Of a stretch of 64,000 bases of DNA, positions 23,400-34,620 are shown in pieces; position 1 is the stretch's first letter; each line of letters opens with the position of its first letter. This DNA comes from Phragmites australis. Lineage: Eukaryota; Streptophyta; Magnoliopsida; Poales; Poaceae. The position numbers and the translations under genes are program-made. The notes beneath the pieces were generated by a model. It was not told the DNA's origin. It ran no database searches and saw only the letters and a list, made by a program, of their open reading frames with translations. Where the stretch lies: the NCBI RefSeq assembly GCF_958298935.1, contig NC_084921.1, positions 4,970,001 to 5,034,000 of the forward strand, given 5' to 3'.

Positions 23400-24800
23400 G
23401 AAGTGGGAGTAGTCTTTGAACTGACACATGCAATTGGAATGAAAACAAATCATGCAATTGGGAGTAGCAAATACTGTAGCAGTACTGTTCACAGAGGCTG
23501 ACAGCGGGTCCGGAGAGAGAAAAAGAGGAGTAGAAGATAGAAAATATGGTAGCTGTTGGAGATGAAAAAAATAGGGGATGCTGTAATAGTGATAGGGGAT
23601 GCTGTAATAGTATTTTAGATGATGAAAATTTAAGGTAGCTGCTGGAGATGATCTAATATGGTAATTTGCTGGTACATTAAAATATGATATTTTGTACCTC
23701 TATCAGTTTGCGAGGCCCACACTTCAGCCTGTCTCTGTCTCTCTCTTTCTTGTTCTGCATCCTTCCTGCGCGGCATGGGCAGCTCCACTCTGACCGCGGC
23801 TAAGAAGGTCCAGATCCTGCGCGTAGCTGCGGTGGACAAAGGCGTTGTCATCGTGGAGGCTGCCGTCAAGGAACAGCAGCTGCCGAAACGCGGCCAGAGT
23901 GAGGAACCAGATGAAGGCGAGTCTGGGCGTATGGAGATGGCCGACGCGGAGGCCAAGGACAGGGAAGTTACAAGGACAAACTATGGGCATATATTGAACT
24001 TGGGAACGCCATGATTTTACTAGAGAGATTATGTACATCATATAAAAAATCATTAGATTGAAACGGTTGGATATATACTGAATAATTATATAGAGTTAGT
24101 TATGTATAGAATTTATAGTTGTATTAGCGGTATATGATAGAATTTTAGTAGGATTGCTGTAATCAGATCTCCTCATAAATATGAGAGAAGAATCGCTGTT
24201 TGTAACCATAACGACATAGCGACAGGTTCGTAATAGGTGACGGTTCTACTGGGAACATCAGAGAAGCAGTCAGTGCTGCTAGTTAGAGGAGCGTCTGTAG
24301 TCATGTCTTGGAGATGTAGCCTTCGGCTGAATCTCGTTAACAAACATCATATCTCTGGTGTTGTTTGTGATCGCGCGCATCATCTCGGTAGATTTATTAG
24401 TTGCTTTCGTTGATGGCTAATTTCCTAACATCACCTTGGTAGAATTATGGTTGGATTGGATCTAGAGACGGTGCATGAAAAATCACGTAAAGTCACGAGG
24501 ATTATGCATCCGCAAGGCGTCATGCAACACACGGATGGTGCGAACGGATACGGTGCAAGGTGAAGTGTTGTAGTGGATAGTGGGTGTCGACGGTGGCTAG
24601 GTTTTCTAGCCGGAAGTCATCATAGAGGGTGGCGCGGATGTCATCGTAGAGGAGTCAGGGCAGCTATGGAGGAATCGTGAGGTGCAGGCTAGTGTGACGG
24701 GCACGCGAACGCGTGGCGCAAGCGGCAGCTTTGTCGCGGGAGCCAGGCGCACATTCGTGCGACACGCGTCTCTACAGGGCCGAAGTCTACGAGTCTGCGT
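23400..24800. other. Unassigned stretch with an LTR-like segment
   Basis: At 23760-24010 there is a GC-rich, stop-poor block open on both strands (23775-24014 plus, 23630-23956 minus) that I do not recognise. From about 24010 to 24430 the sequence looks like a copia-type LTR: a TATA-like AT-rich part, then CTCCTCATAAATATGAGAG, then a tail ending CCTAACA. It is followed by CTTGGTAGAATTATGG, which loosely resembles a tRNA-Met primer site. No matching second LTR was seen. 24460-24800 is GC-richer with no gene. Confidence 0.3.
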
Positions 24801-24810
24801 CAGACATGGT

Positions 24811-25955
24811 GCTGCTACAAATTTTTTATTTATATATTTTATTTTTTTAATATTTACAAAATTACACGGCTACTGTCGTCCGATGAATGGGCGAGACCTT
24901 ATGAGTCCCGCAGATCAAAAGATTAAAAAATACAAAAAATATGAGCAAGCCACATCTTGTCTGTTTAGCGGGTGAGATTTTGCTCTCGCCCACTGAACGG
25001 GCAAGCGACACATTTGCTTGCTGGCTTGTGTTGTGTTTGTACGTTGTTTATGATATGTTTGTATGTATGTATTTTTTTTATTTAACTCTCGATTTTATCT
25101 GAGAGTACACGAGTGATCTAAAATTTTTAAATATTTTTATGAGAAAATTAAAGCTTACTAGAAACCCATTTTAATTAGTTTGATCTAAAAATCCTAAACC
25201 AATATTTAATTAAAATTCTCAAAAAGCCTATTTTTATAACTCGTAGCAATTTTTAATGCCTCAAATAAATTTCTAAAAATCAGAAGAAAAAAAATTCACT
25301 AATATTCTTCTCATGTGTTTTACTAATTTATAAAAATGTTTCTAATCCTTAGTTCTTTGTGAAAAAGTGAGTTCTTTTGTAATGCTCTATTTATATGAAT
25401 TTTTATCATTTTATGTGATATTATTTTAGTGAAATTATTGAAAGTTATTTGGTGCAATTTTTATGATAATATTACATGAAATGATAAAAATACATATAAA
25501 TAGAGCATTACAAAGGAACTCACTTTTTTCACTAAATAACCTAGGATTGGAAACATTTTTATAAATTATTACACCACATGAGAAGAATATTAGTCAATTT
25601 TTTCTGATTTTTGGAATTTATTTGAGGCATTTAAAATTGCTACAAGTTATAAAAGTAGGTTTTTTTGAGAATTTTAACTAAATATTAGCTTAGGTTTTTT
25701 AACCAAATCAATTAAAACTAGTTGCTAGTGAGCTCTAGTTTCCTCATAAAAATGTTTAGAATTTTTGGACCACTCACTCTCAGATAAAATCGAGAGTTAA
25801 ATGAAAAAATAAATAGGCACGTACGAAGGCAGTAGGACGTGCTGCTCGCCCGTTCAGTGGGCGACGATAGTCTATTCTTGTAATTTGTTGAAACGGCTGT
25901 AATTTTACAAATATTGAAAAAATAAAATATATAAAAGATAAAAATTCTGCTGCTG
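24811..25955. repeat. Large imperfect palindrome (foldback), arms about 370 bp or longer
   Basis: The core arms are about 25070-25440 and 25445-25812. The left arm starts TTTAACTCTCGATTTTATCT, and its reverse complement is found at 25780-25805. The similarity can be followed through the whole arm, for example TAATGCTCTATTTATATG on the left against its reverse complement around 25490-25510. An outer pair (about 24811-24870 and 25890-25952, GCTGCTACAAATTTTT against its inverted form) extends the symmetry, with less similar sequence between inner and outer arms. The arms are AT-rich, carry indels and have no coding capacity. Confidence 0.85.
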
Positions 25956-26440
25956 CACGTGGAGGTGCGGCCCGTGTGCACGGGCGGCTGGGCGTGCCTC
26001 TGGGCGCAAGAGGCCAGGCGTGACTCGTGCGGAGTGGGGCGTACGGCCCAGGCGAGGCGGAGGCCAGGCCGGGCGCGGGGACGGCCCAGGATCGGGCCGG
26101 CGCCGGGGTGCTGCAGCCCAGGCGCTCGCGGGTGCAGTGGGCAGGCGCGTTGTGGGCCGAGGCTGGGCTGCTGTGGCCCAGGTGGGGCGTGGTGGCACCA
26201 GGCGCGGCTGGGCTGCCCAGCACACAGTACAGGTTGGGCTGGCCTACCGATGGGTTCAGCAGGAAGGAAATTTTTTATTAATTTTTTTTATAGAATACAT
26301 GACTGTTTCGAAAAATCGTACTTGTAGGCTACCGTCGTCCGTTTAATGGTGAGAATTTATGAACCTCGACGCTCAATGCATTAAATAACCGGAGAGAGAG
26401 TAAATTCTCGTCCGTTCACTAAGCGAGATCTTATTCATTA
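25956..26440. repeat. GC-rich block plus a third, direct copy of the palindrome's outer arm
   Basis: 25956-26240 is very GC-rich and open in several frames on both strands (for example 26027-26281 plus, 25905-26225 minus), giving Ala/Gly/Arg-rich peptides with no family. At about 26268-26385 the sequence repeats the outer palindrome arm in direct orientation: ATTTTTTTTATAGAAT, then GGCTACCGTCGTCCG, compared with GGCTACTGTCGTCCG at about 24868. The two GC-rich blocks and three related AT-rich arms suggest one rearranged repeat family. Confidence 0.5.
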
Positions 26441-26819
26441 AAAAAACTCTTCCGATTGAAGCACCACAAGCAAGAACATTGAAGGGAAAAGGATTTTTTT
26501 TTTTAATTTCATTTGTTTTCTTCCGGTTGGGTTGGATTGGAATCTCTCCATCACCTCCAGTATCCAAGACTCAGCCCAAGCACAACCTCGAGTCACGAGA
26601 GAGAGTATGCTCTGTTAGGAGGTAGAAGGACATGATAAAATGTACTATTTACCTTCTCTCTACCTTCTACTCAGCCAAAAATGAATATTTCAAGGGGGCG
26701 GTGTCCACCAGCAAATTACCATATTTGATGGCATCTTCCTCCAAACACCGACCATTTTAGTGTGTAGGAGCTAAAACTATGAAGTAGTGATGTCTAGTGC
26801 AAAATTTGTCTAGGATGTA
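26441..26819. other. Spacer, no gene seen
   Basis: No recognised feature apart from an A/T run at about 26490. Confidence 0.4.
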
Positions 26820-27036
26820 TTCCCTCCGCCTTCCTTTTCGAATGAAGTTTTTACTTTTCATAGTCATTTGACCACTACTTGTTATAGCTTCATTTAATCT
26901 CTATCAGTAAACACTAATAATTTTATAGTTTTATAAAAAAACATTTTCAACTGGAAATATAGTCTATTAGTGATCAAACTTTGGAAAATATGACAGCATA
27001 GATTCTAGGATATCAAATAAAAAAGAACGGAGGGGG
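26820..27036. mobile_element. Stowaway-type MITE (217 bp)
   Basis: It begins TTCCCTCCGCCTTCC and ends GAACGGAGGGGG, which are inverted forms of the Stowaway TIR. TA dinucleotides at 26818-26819 and 27037-27038 form the target duplication. It has no coding capacity. Confidence 0.8.
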
Positions 27037-27837
27037 TATATATGCAAGTGTGCTTTATTTGCGTCATAAAGTAATGCTACCAGCTATATTGCGTATAGCA
27101 ATTTGACTTTACAATTATTTAACATAAAAAGGAATTTTGGCACAGAGAGGGCCGTTACATTTTGATTGAACATAACATAACCAGCAGGACAATGCAAAAC
27201 AAATTTGCAGCTGTGTAATTCCGCAAAATTTTCTCTATACTAGTATAGAGAAATGATTTGTACAAATGATTCGAAACCCCGTACGGGACGCTTTTTTGAA
27301 CTATTTATGAAAAAAAATCTGTACAAATCAGATCTGTATAAACAATTTTTGAACTATCTGTACAAATCATTAGTACATACGGTTCTAAACTGAAACGTCT
27401 GTACAAATCATTAGTACAGATGGTTCTGAATTGGAACCATCTATACTAGTAATTTGTATAGACTGTTCTAATATTTTAAAACCGTCTACACAAATAATTA
27501 GTACAGATGGTTCTAATTTAGAATCGTTTATACTAAGACAAAAAATAATAAATAAATAAATTTGTGACTTATACTTTGATAATTGATGAATACTATATAT
27601 GCACGAACTACAGAGATAAAAGATGAAATATGTAAAACCACACTAGTTTTTTTAGACCTCTAAATGATTGTCTAATATTGCCAAAGTCAGATAAACATGC
27701 TAATATGACACTACTGCATAGACTTGGCACATCGATTGCATTGATCTGTTCTCTGTTAGCTGAGGCCATCACATACAAAAGAACATTAACAAACTTGGTT
27801 TATAATACTATAATAGCAAGATCTACAATTTTCATCT

Positions 27838-28090
27838 ACATGTTTTTGCTTCAAGAAAGTGGAAAGCAGCCTCATCAAAGCAGCCAATAGAATGTGCATA
27901 TTGTCCCCTCAACCTTTTCCTAAACACAATAGCATGCTGAAACCAAAAACAAAAGTAGAAGTCGGTGGCTGTACACTTTTTTCTCACACATAAGAAGAAC
28001 CTCAGCAAGCAAAGATGTCTTTCCCTTTGAAGCAGTATGTAGAAAAGTGGAGTGTGGATATGCCTCATTCAGCAGCTCTTGGCGCTACAA
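27838..28090 (-). pseudogene. SCC4/MAU2-like cohesin-loader fragment
   Basis: The minus-strand frame (28068-27832) ends with LRGQYAHSIGCFDEAAFHFL followed by EAK. This closely resembles a TPR segment of plant SCC4/MAU2, the partner of SCC2 that loads cohesin on chromosomes. Just upstream another frame reads SKGKTSLLAEVLLMCEKK, which may be the preceding exon; an intron-like AT-rich segment separates the two. The similarity stops abruptly at an exon-like boundary. Only about 50-70 residues of a protein of about 700 are present, so this is a captured fragment, not a gene. The assignment comes from memory of the family. Confidence 0.55.
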
Positions 28091-28354
28091 GGAATAGGGA
28101 AAATTAGACTCATATCTAACAAACAAACCAAGAGATAGCTTGTAATCTTGTAACAGTAGAAAATGATGAGCCATATCATGATTCCACTACCCAGTGACGG
28201 AAAACTTCGCCCACAGACAATCACAATATCCAATTGAGGGTATTAATCCCTATTTCCCATAGTTGTATGCTATGCTGCCCCGAAATGATGCGACAATCAA
28301 CCAGTACTCAACGACAGCGCAAGGCATGCACAAGCGGCAAGCTTAGATGCACTC

Positions 28355-28455
28355 ACGGACAGTGAAGAGGGAGGTGAACTTGTCCTGGAGCGCGGCAAGC
28401 AGCTACTCATAGCCCGCGTATGCCTCGAGGTCCACCTTGACGAACTTGCCCCTGG
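28355..28455 (-). pseudogene. Aux/IAA fragment with internal stop
   Basis: The minus strand reads GKFVKVDLEAYAGYE, then a TAG stop, then LLAALQDKFTSLFTVR, followed by a possible donor GTGAGT. This matches domain III of Aux/IAA auxin-response repressors (KVDLEAYAGYDQLLxALxxxF), which mediates dimerisation with ARF proteins. The stop replaces the usual aspartate/glutamine region. The EAR, degron and domain IV parts are absent. It lies on the same strand as the neighbouring captured fragments. Confidence 0.65.
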
Positions 28456-28459
28456 GGAG

Positions 28460-29290
28460 CGCGTTCCTTTGGTTCCTACTCACTGGCGGCCACCCCACCA
28501 CTCACACCTTGCACCAAGACGAACCAATTAATCAGACCCACATCAACCCCAAATGAACCCTCCTCATGAGTCCCCCGCGTGTAAGCAAAGGATTGATTTA
28601 CCTTGTGCAAAATCCATGGATCTTCGTTGAGAGTTGATGCAGAGATGGCTTGTTCGTGCTGCTGCTTCTCTGCTTGTTCATGCTGCTTCTTCTTCGTTCT
28701 TGGAGCACTCAAAGAAGTTGTCCGCTGCTCCAAGCCGGCTGACCGGAGTAGGAGACAACGGCGGCGAGTGGAAAACACCCATACCCAAGGTGGGCTCGGA
28801 TAGATCCAAGCGGGTGGAGAGGAGGGAATTTATTTTATTCCTTACCTCCCCATCGTTGGTGTCGAAGACAATGAATCCGGCGACAATGACGGTGGAAGTG
28901 AAGGCAAGGCTTCAGAAGGGGAAGACACCCATCTGGGACAAAACTCAAAAAACTAAACTAGAACTACTAGTTACAAGCCTATATAGCCTAGATCTAGGAA
29001 GATGACCAGTTTTCGCTCCTCCTCGCTGCCGGCGTGCTCACCAGAGGGGAGGGAGGAGGGGTAACGAGGTGGCAGCGGCGGCGTTGGAACCCTAAGAAGA
29101 AGATGGGGACCGGTCTCTGCACATGTTCATTGTAGTACTTGATGGGGATTGGGGTTGGAGAAGGTTCTAGGGACATAAATGAATGTGTGAGACACTCGCT
29201 CCAGTTGAGACTCGTCTGTAAAGTGAACGCGTGGGATGTGGGACGCTCCGGTTGAGACTAGTCTGAAAAGTGAACGCGTGGGACAGATCC
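28460..29290. other. Unassigned interior of CACTA-like unit 1
   Basis: It contains GC-rich, stop-poor stretches (28476-28778 minus, 28634-29005 plus) that may be further captured exons or untranslated regions, such as the CTGCTTCTTCTTCG-rich part at 28670. I cannot assign any of them. Confidence 0.3.
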
Positions 29291-29789
29291 AACTGAGACC
29301 CGTCTGAACTGTATGATTTGTATAGACGGTTCTCATTTAAGAACTGTCTGTACTAATAGTATAGAATAAGAACCGTCTATACTAAAGCATCCCACTTTGT
29401 AGGAACTGTTTTTTATTGTTTTTCAGATGGTTCTAGTTTGGAACCATCTGTGTTACCCTTTGCATAGACGGCTCCAAATAGGCATATGTACTGGGGTGTC
29501 CCACTAAATCGTTTCTGTAGTAGTGATAATATGCAGAATAAATTTGGCAAACCTATCATGCAATATATGTACAATAAATTAATTAGCACTAAGATATGTT
29601 CATGAGAAATGGATAAATATCTTCAGAAGGCACATTACAACACTGATTCATCAAATATGACTGCAACATAGGCAACCAAATAAGGATCTTCCGAGTTACA
29701 TCATGAAGGTGTGGAACCTAAATAATCTCATATTACTGAAAAATAGAGGAACAAAAAAAATTCATACCCAGATGGCAGATAAGAAATGT

Positions 29790-30078
29790 ATTACTGAGAC
29801 CACAAAAAAATTTCATACCCAGAAGGAGATTTAATTAGGTCCGGACAGGGAATTGCCTTGTTACCTAGTGCCATGCCTCCAGTTGTATGTGCAAAATAGA
29901 TATCGTAATAATGGGACAGGAAGGTAGGGGCGTTGCCCTCAGCCAGTTCAGTTAGATAAGCTGCATATGTTGATCTAGAAGTGCTCGGCTCTGAAATTGC
30001 AGTCCCTTGTTCTCTGAACCACTCCAAATCTTTTTGCAATGCTCTCTGAACGCTCCAAACCACTTTTCCTGAAGTAAA
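29790..30078 (-). pseudogene. Heme oxygenase (HO2-like) fragment with +1 frameshift
   Basis: The minus strand reads SGLERSESIAK, then in a shifted frame DLEWFREQGTAISEPS, TYAAYLTELAEGNAP, FLSHYYDIYFAHTTGG and GNK. These are core helices of plastid heme oxygenase, the enzyme that opens heme to biliverdin for phytochrome chromophore synthesis; the NAP-FLSHYY variant is closest to plant HO2-type proteins. One extra base in the A-run (plus-strand TTTTT at about 30030-30035) causes the frameshift. The similarity ends at GNK, where exons commonly end. The N-terminal transit peptide, the proximal histidine region and the C-terminus are missing, so this is a captured exon, not a gene. Confidence 0.75.
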
Positions 30079-31035
30079 CATCTGAATGAACATTAAAATT
30101 AATAATATGTGGGTAATTAGATGTCATTTCTTTTCATTTATTTGACATTTTTTCCTCAGTAGCTAGAGCCAGATGGCAATACCAATACTGTAAGCTGCGA
30201 GCCTTCCACTTGCGCACTAAAATGTTTGTAAGAGATATATACAACTTATTGCACTTCTGAAATATCTAATTGAGGTGTTTGATGGACAAAGGCAGCACTT
30301 CTGTTGGTTCATGATGTTAAAATTTGTTTTCAAACAACTTTTTTATTTGCGAGATTAAAACAAGATATTTGAGTAAAACATGTGCAGAGTGCACATATCT
30401 CTTCATGGAGTAACACCTTCAACGTAGTTCTTACGAAGCATCCTAAGATTGAGTAAACAAGATAGTATCTTTCAAAGCACACTACGAAACTTGAGTAAAA
30501 AAGAGTGAACTGCATGATAGCCACTACACGCCCAGAACATGAGAATATGCCTCATTGCGTTGCTTAGAATGCATCCTACACCATTTAATTTGTCAGTGAA
30601 CACACATTGACATAGAAATATATTCACATCTCAATTAACCATCCAAACTTATCAACATGGCATTTCTATCATCAAGATCTGCCCCCAAACGTACCCTATC
30701 CTGTATTCTTGTCGCTGTCCTACCGTATGCCAAAATCTAACAGAACAAACCGCACTCGGAGACCAAAATTCCAATTGCAAAAATCACGCCGTCGCTCTCA
30801 AGAACACGAAAATTAGACCAGTCAATCTTATAATTAACCAAAACATTAGTACTAGCAGAGAATGGAAAACCCAAATTTAATCATGATTCCTGAGATAGGA
30901 AGCAACACATCCGGATCTAGGCGAAACCCACAAGATCTACGTGTGGGAAACCCCAAATCGAGCCCGCGGCAGCGCAGATCTAGGCGGAACTGAGCGGATC
31001 AGAGCGAGGGGGAGGGGGAACTCAATGAAGCCGCT

Positions 31036-31146
31036 CTTGTAGGTGACAGACAATACATTGCGCTCCTCCACGGAGAGCTCGTCCCCGCCATTGGCTGTGC
31101 GCCACACGCTCCATGAACTCCACCATCTCCTCGTACTACTCCGAGG
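31036..31146 (-). pseudogene. 14-3-3 protein fragment with frameshift and stop
   Basis: The minus strand reads SE, a stop, then YEEMVEFMERVAH, and after a one-base shift ANGGDELSVEERNVLSVTYK. This is the second and third helix region of 14-3-3 phosphopeptide-binding proteins (RYEEMVEFMExV...ELTVEERNLLSVAYKN). The stop replaces the usual arginine before YEEM. Similarity ends right after SVTYK, near a usual exon boundary. Only about 37 codons survive. It shares strand and setting with the HO, Aux/IAA and SCC4 fragments. Confidence 0.75.
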
Positions 31147-31690
31147 GTAAATAAGTGGGGAAACAAACGTGTGCATGAAGAGGTTAGCTTCATAGGCAAG
31201 GCGAGGATGAAGAGAAGCTAGGGGAGAAGGAATGGAGTCGCGACCATGGTAGGAGACAGCCGGATCTCCTTTTTCTTCTTCGACGGCGGCGGAGGGTCGA
31301 GGTGATGGCATCGAGAGGAGGGTGGTGGCGTGAGGTTAAAAGGCAGCAACCCTAGGTGATGGCATCAAGAGGAGGGTGGCATAGGTTAAAAGCCCTTTTA
31401 TGCGGTGTGATGGGCTTTCCGTGGTTTAATCAGGCCAAATCCAGGTTTCGATGGGCTATAACAGTAGAGAAGGTTCCAAATTTGGAACCATTGGTACTAT
31501 TACTAACAGTACATATGGCTCCAGTTTGGAATTATCTGTACTATTAGTACAGACGGTTACAAACCGAAGCTGTATGTACTGGAGTATCCCACCAAGTTGT
31601 AACAACTTCTTGTCATTTTGTCAGACGGTTTTAGTATGGAACAGTCTGTGGTAATATTTGTACAGATGGCTCCTGGCGAGAAGTACAAGC

Positions 31691-34460
31691 TATATAGGTC
31701 AATTTGTGAGTGATTTTTACTAGCAATTTGATGCAAATTAGCTTGCTTATTAATTAGAACTGGCAGAATGGATCGCGAGCTAGGGCGTTTAGAACCTGTC
31801 CTAATTTCCTAGCAAATGGCATATATGGTTTCCTGCTGGGAACGTCTAGAAGACAGAGCTAGCAATGGTCCATGTGCATGAGGCGGGTACTAGTGATAAA
31901 GGACTCACCGCTGTCCAAGGTCAATCCCAAGCAAGCAAACATACCCATGGTGACAAGGCTTCTCTTTTTCCCAAATTTAACCTAGCTAACTAGTTTCCTT
32001 TAATTTTCTTTTCCCAAAGTATATCATATATATCACTTCTCTCATGCATCGATATTGCTAGGGCTAGTAGCTAGCAGGGCAGGGAAAGTGAAATATTTTT
32101 CTGTAGACTTTGGAAAGGAATCTCATGTCTCTTTAGAAAGCCTGTGGAGAGCCCTAGGGGCATGAGGAGAATATCCTAGCGCTTGCTAGAGTTCATACGC
32201 TAGAATCCAAGGGATTAACACTTAACAAATCCCAAAGGCAAGCAAAAAGGTTAATTATCACGCACCCTCATAGGGACCAATAAGCTAAGTTTAATCAGAA
32301 GAATCAGCTGGCTTGGACTAAAGTCAGCTCGCAAGCAGACGCCTTCCCACACTTCCAAATATTCACCTGCTTGCGATTTGATCCATTGATGCGATCTCAC
32401 TCGGTCTTGCTTTGGATTTCGCAAGCTTGGGAAACTTTATTTAATTATACAGCTTACAACTGGTGTCGCATCGATCAGCAATATCAAACACGTACGTTGC
32501 CACTGACATCCCAATTAATCCCCAATTCCCCATGCACGCATCGGTCTTACAATCTGCATACCGAAAATTCATTTTCAAATCAATTTAAAGGCCATGTTTC
32601 TCGGCACAAAATATACAATATTTTGAAATGAGTAATTAGGAAGAAATATGTGCAAATATATAGTTAAGGGCGTGTTTGAAATGCACATAAAACAGTTCCA
32701 TTCCAGCAGGAACCGAGGCCTAAATTCAAAGCTATCCAAAAAGTAATTTGCAACATAAAATTTATAGTCTAGACAAAGTACAAGAACGTACCTTTGATTT
32801 TACCCTTCTCCGGAGAAACCTGTACATAGCTTCCACCAGTGACATGCAACTGACAAATTAATTAAACGACGTGACACGACAGTATATGTACTTGCCTCTG
32901 ACAAATTCACAGTTAAATCTAACCTCTTGCATGCACATGGCCAAGTACTACGTACTAGCTAGTTCCTCGCAGTCGTCGCAGCTGGTAGCTACAGCTCAGT
33001 TTTTATTTTATGCATATTCGTCAGAGATTTCAATTAAACAGTGGTTGGTGATCATATGGTTGGAATGGACCACGGTCTAACGTACCTAACAAAACCTAGA
33101 GATAAGGGGAGCTCCGTCCCCATACATGCTACGAGTGGCATAACTAGCATGATAGTTATGTCCCTTCTCGAGCAGCACCATATAAATACATGAAGAGTGA
33201 GTCTAGCACCTAATTAGTTATTATTCATGTTAGGTCTAACCTCCCTCATCTCTAAACCCTACCGATTCACACTGATGCTGCTACGAGGTGAAGGTCGCCG
33301 CCGCTGCAACATCAATGGCAGCCATATCGATCAGCTAAACTAAGCCGATGACCCCTTCCTCAACCAACATCTATAACATCGACTACGCGTCCACGAACTT
33401 ACCCTAGCTACACTATATCACGATCTACCTGAGCCATCAACTACCCCTAATGGTTTCATCGGGATCCAGTATGTGTTCACAGTTCCGCTTAATCGGTATT
33501 CAACTCTGGAGCTAGACATTCATGTTGATCACATGGCTTTTACTCTTTTACACCTAACACATCTAACTCTCGACACTGCATGCTTCCATGGAAAGGAATC
33601 TAAGCTAACCCTTGCGTGCATGTGCCTAGCTAGCTAGCTGACAGGGCGTTCATGTTCACCATGCATGCATGCATGCCGATGCTGACAATGCCGATGTCGA
33701 GACGTTATTACAATTTGAAGCTTGCTTGGAGCAGTAGTCACTCAAGAATACATACTGTAGCTAGTACATGTGATATCTGATCGACCAGCTAGCATGCAAT
33801 CATTCTAAATGATGCAACTTAATTGTATGTTTGTGCATGTAATAATCTACTGAATGACCAGATGACATGCACGTACGTGGTTTGAATCTGAGGATTACCG
33901 GTCACTAGTCGCAAACGTACAATAAAAATTTCATCAACAGAATACGTACAAATTGGCAGTTGGTTAAGGGAACTAACCCAAGCGTTTATAGAAGAGACAA
34001 AAAATTTAAAACATAAAAATTCGATGCATTTCTGTCGTGCACTACACTACACTACACTAGACCATGCATGTATTAATTAAGTCCGATCGAAGACGTACGT
34101 AGCAGACTAGCAGGCCTGGGCGGGGCAAATACAAGCTGAGCAAGCAAGCGGATTACTACTCGATCGTATATATATATTGGAATTGGAGGGACAAATATTC
34201 CATTAATTTCCTGTCGTACGTTTCTTCTCCCTGTCCCCTGGCCGACTTCCCGCGCACCCACGCGTTGCATTAATTCATGCGTGCTGCACGTACGTGGCTC
34301 GAGTTGCCCGCCGGCCGGCCGCGCGCGCGTAACCAGGAGACTAGGAGAGGATCATCGATGATCCGTCACACGCGCGTGTAACCGGCTTAATTAAGTTGCC
34401 GAGCTAGCTACCCTACCATGCATGCACCACTGCACGTCCTACCATGCATGCACCATTACC
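31691..34460. other. Intergenic stretch, nothing recognised
   Basis: No coding family, RNA gene or transposon end was recognised over 2.7 kb. The AT content varies and repeated short words such as GCATGCATGCATG occur (for example near 33662). At 34300-34330 there is a GGCCGGCC/GCGCGCGC-rich patch that leads into the promoter-like spot. Confidence 0.4.
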
Positions 34461-34466
34461 AGTGTA

Positions 34467-34620
34467 CCCGGCCCGGCCCGGCCCGGCCCCTATATATTAC
34501 TTACTCCAGCAGCTAGCTAGGCGGTCGACCGGAGAGGAAGAAGAAGGCATCCAAGGCGATCGAGCAGAGCAGGGTAGACTTTGACTTCCGTCCGTGCGTA
34601 TCAACTTGTGATGTAGAGTA
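34467..34620 (+). promoter_or_regulatory. Promoter-like spot without a downstream gene
   Basis: A (GGCCC)n tract (about 34468-34489) is followed directly by a TATA box, CTATATATTA at 34489-34498. About 35-60 bases downstream the sequence becomes purine-rich and leader-like (GGAGAGGAAGAAGAAGGC). No ORF of note follows before the AT-rich microsatellite at 35155 and the copia remnant. It could drive a non-coding RNA or be a promoter cut off from its gene. Confidence 0.3.

Larger units (their letters stand above)
27236..29523. mobile_element. CACTA-like element with captured host gene fragments (unit 1)
   Basis: The right end is CGTTTCTGTAGTAGTG at 29508-29523, the inverted form of a CACTACTACAG terminus. 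Inside it (29290-29500) lie alternating direct and inverted copies of a word close to GTACAGACGGTTCT. The left side (27250-27545) has the same kind of array, with ATTAGTACAGATGGTTCT. Arrays of short subterminal repeats inside CACTA ends are a hallmark of this superfamily, where they bind transposase. A clean left CACTA terminus was not found; the array starts just after a TCTATACTAGTATAGAGA palindrome at 27234. The interior holds SCC4/MAU2-like and Aux/IAA-like fragments and no transposase. Confidence 0.6.
29524..31690. mobile_element. CACTA-like region with captured gene fragments (unit 2)
   Basis: The right flank (31440-31690) repeats the subterminal structure seen at 29290-29480 of unit 1: GTACAGACGGTT words in both orientations and a segment TGTACTGGAGTATCCCACCA, close to TGTACTGGGGTGTCCCACTA near the end of unit 1. 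It lacks a clear TAGTAGTG terminus. The interior holds heme oxygenase and 14-3-3 fragments on the minus strand. Whether units 1 and 2 are one element, a nested pair or a duplication cannot be settled here. Confidence 0.45.

Noticed and set aside
32370..32420. miR393-like word (TGATGCGATCTCACTCGG)
   Set aside because: It differs from miR393 or its star strand at several positions and no complementary arm was found nearby.
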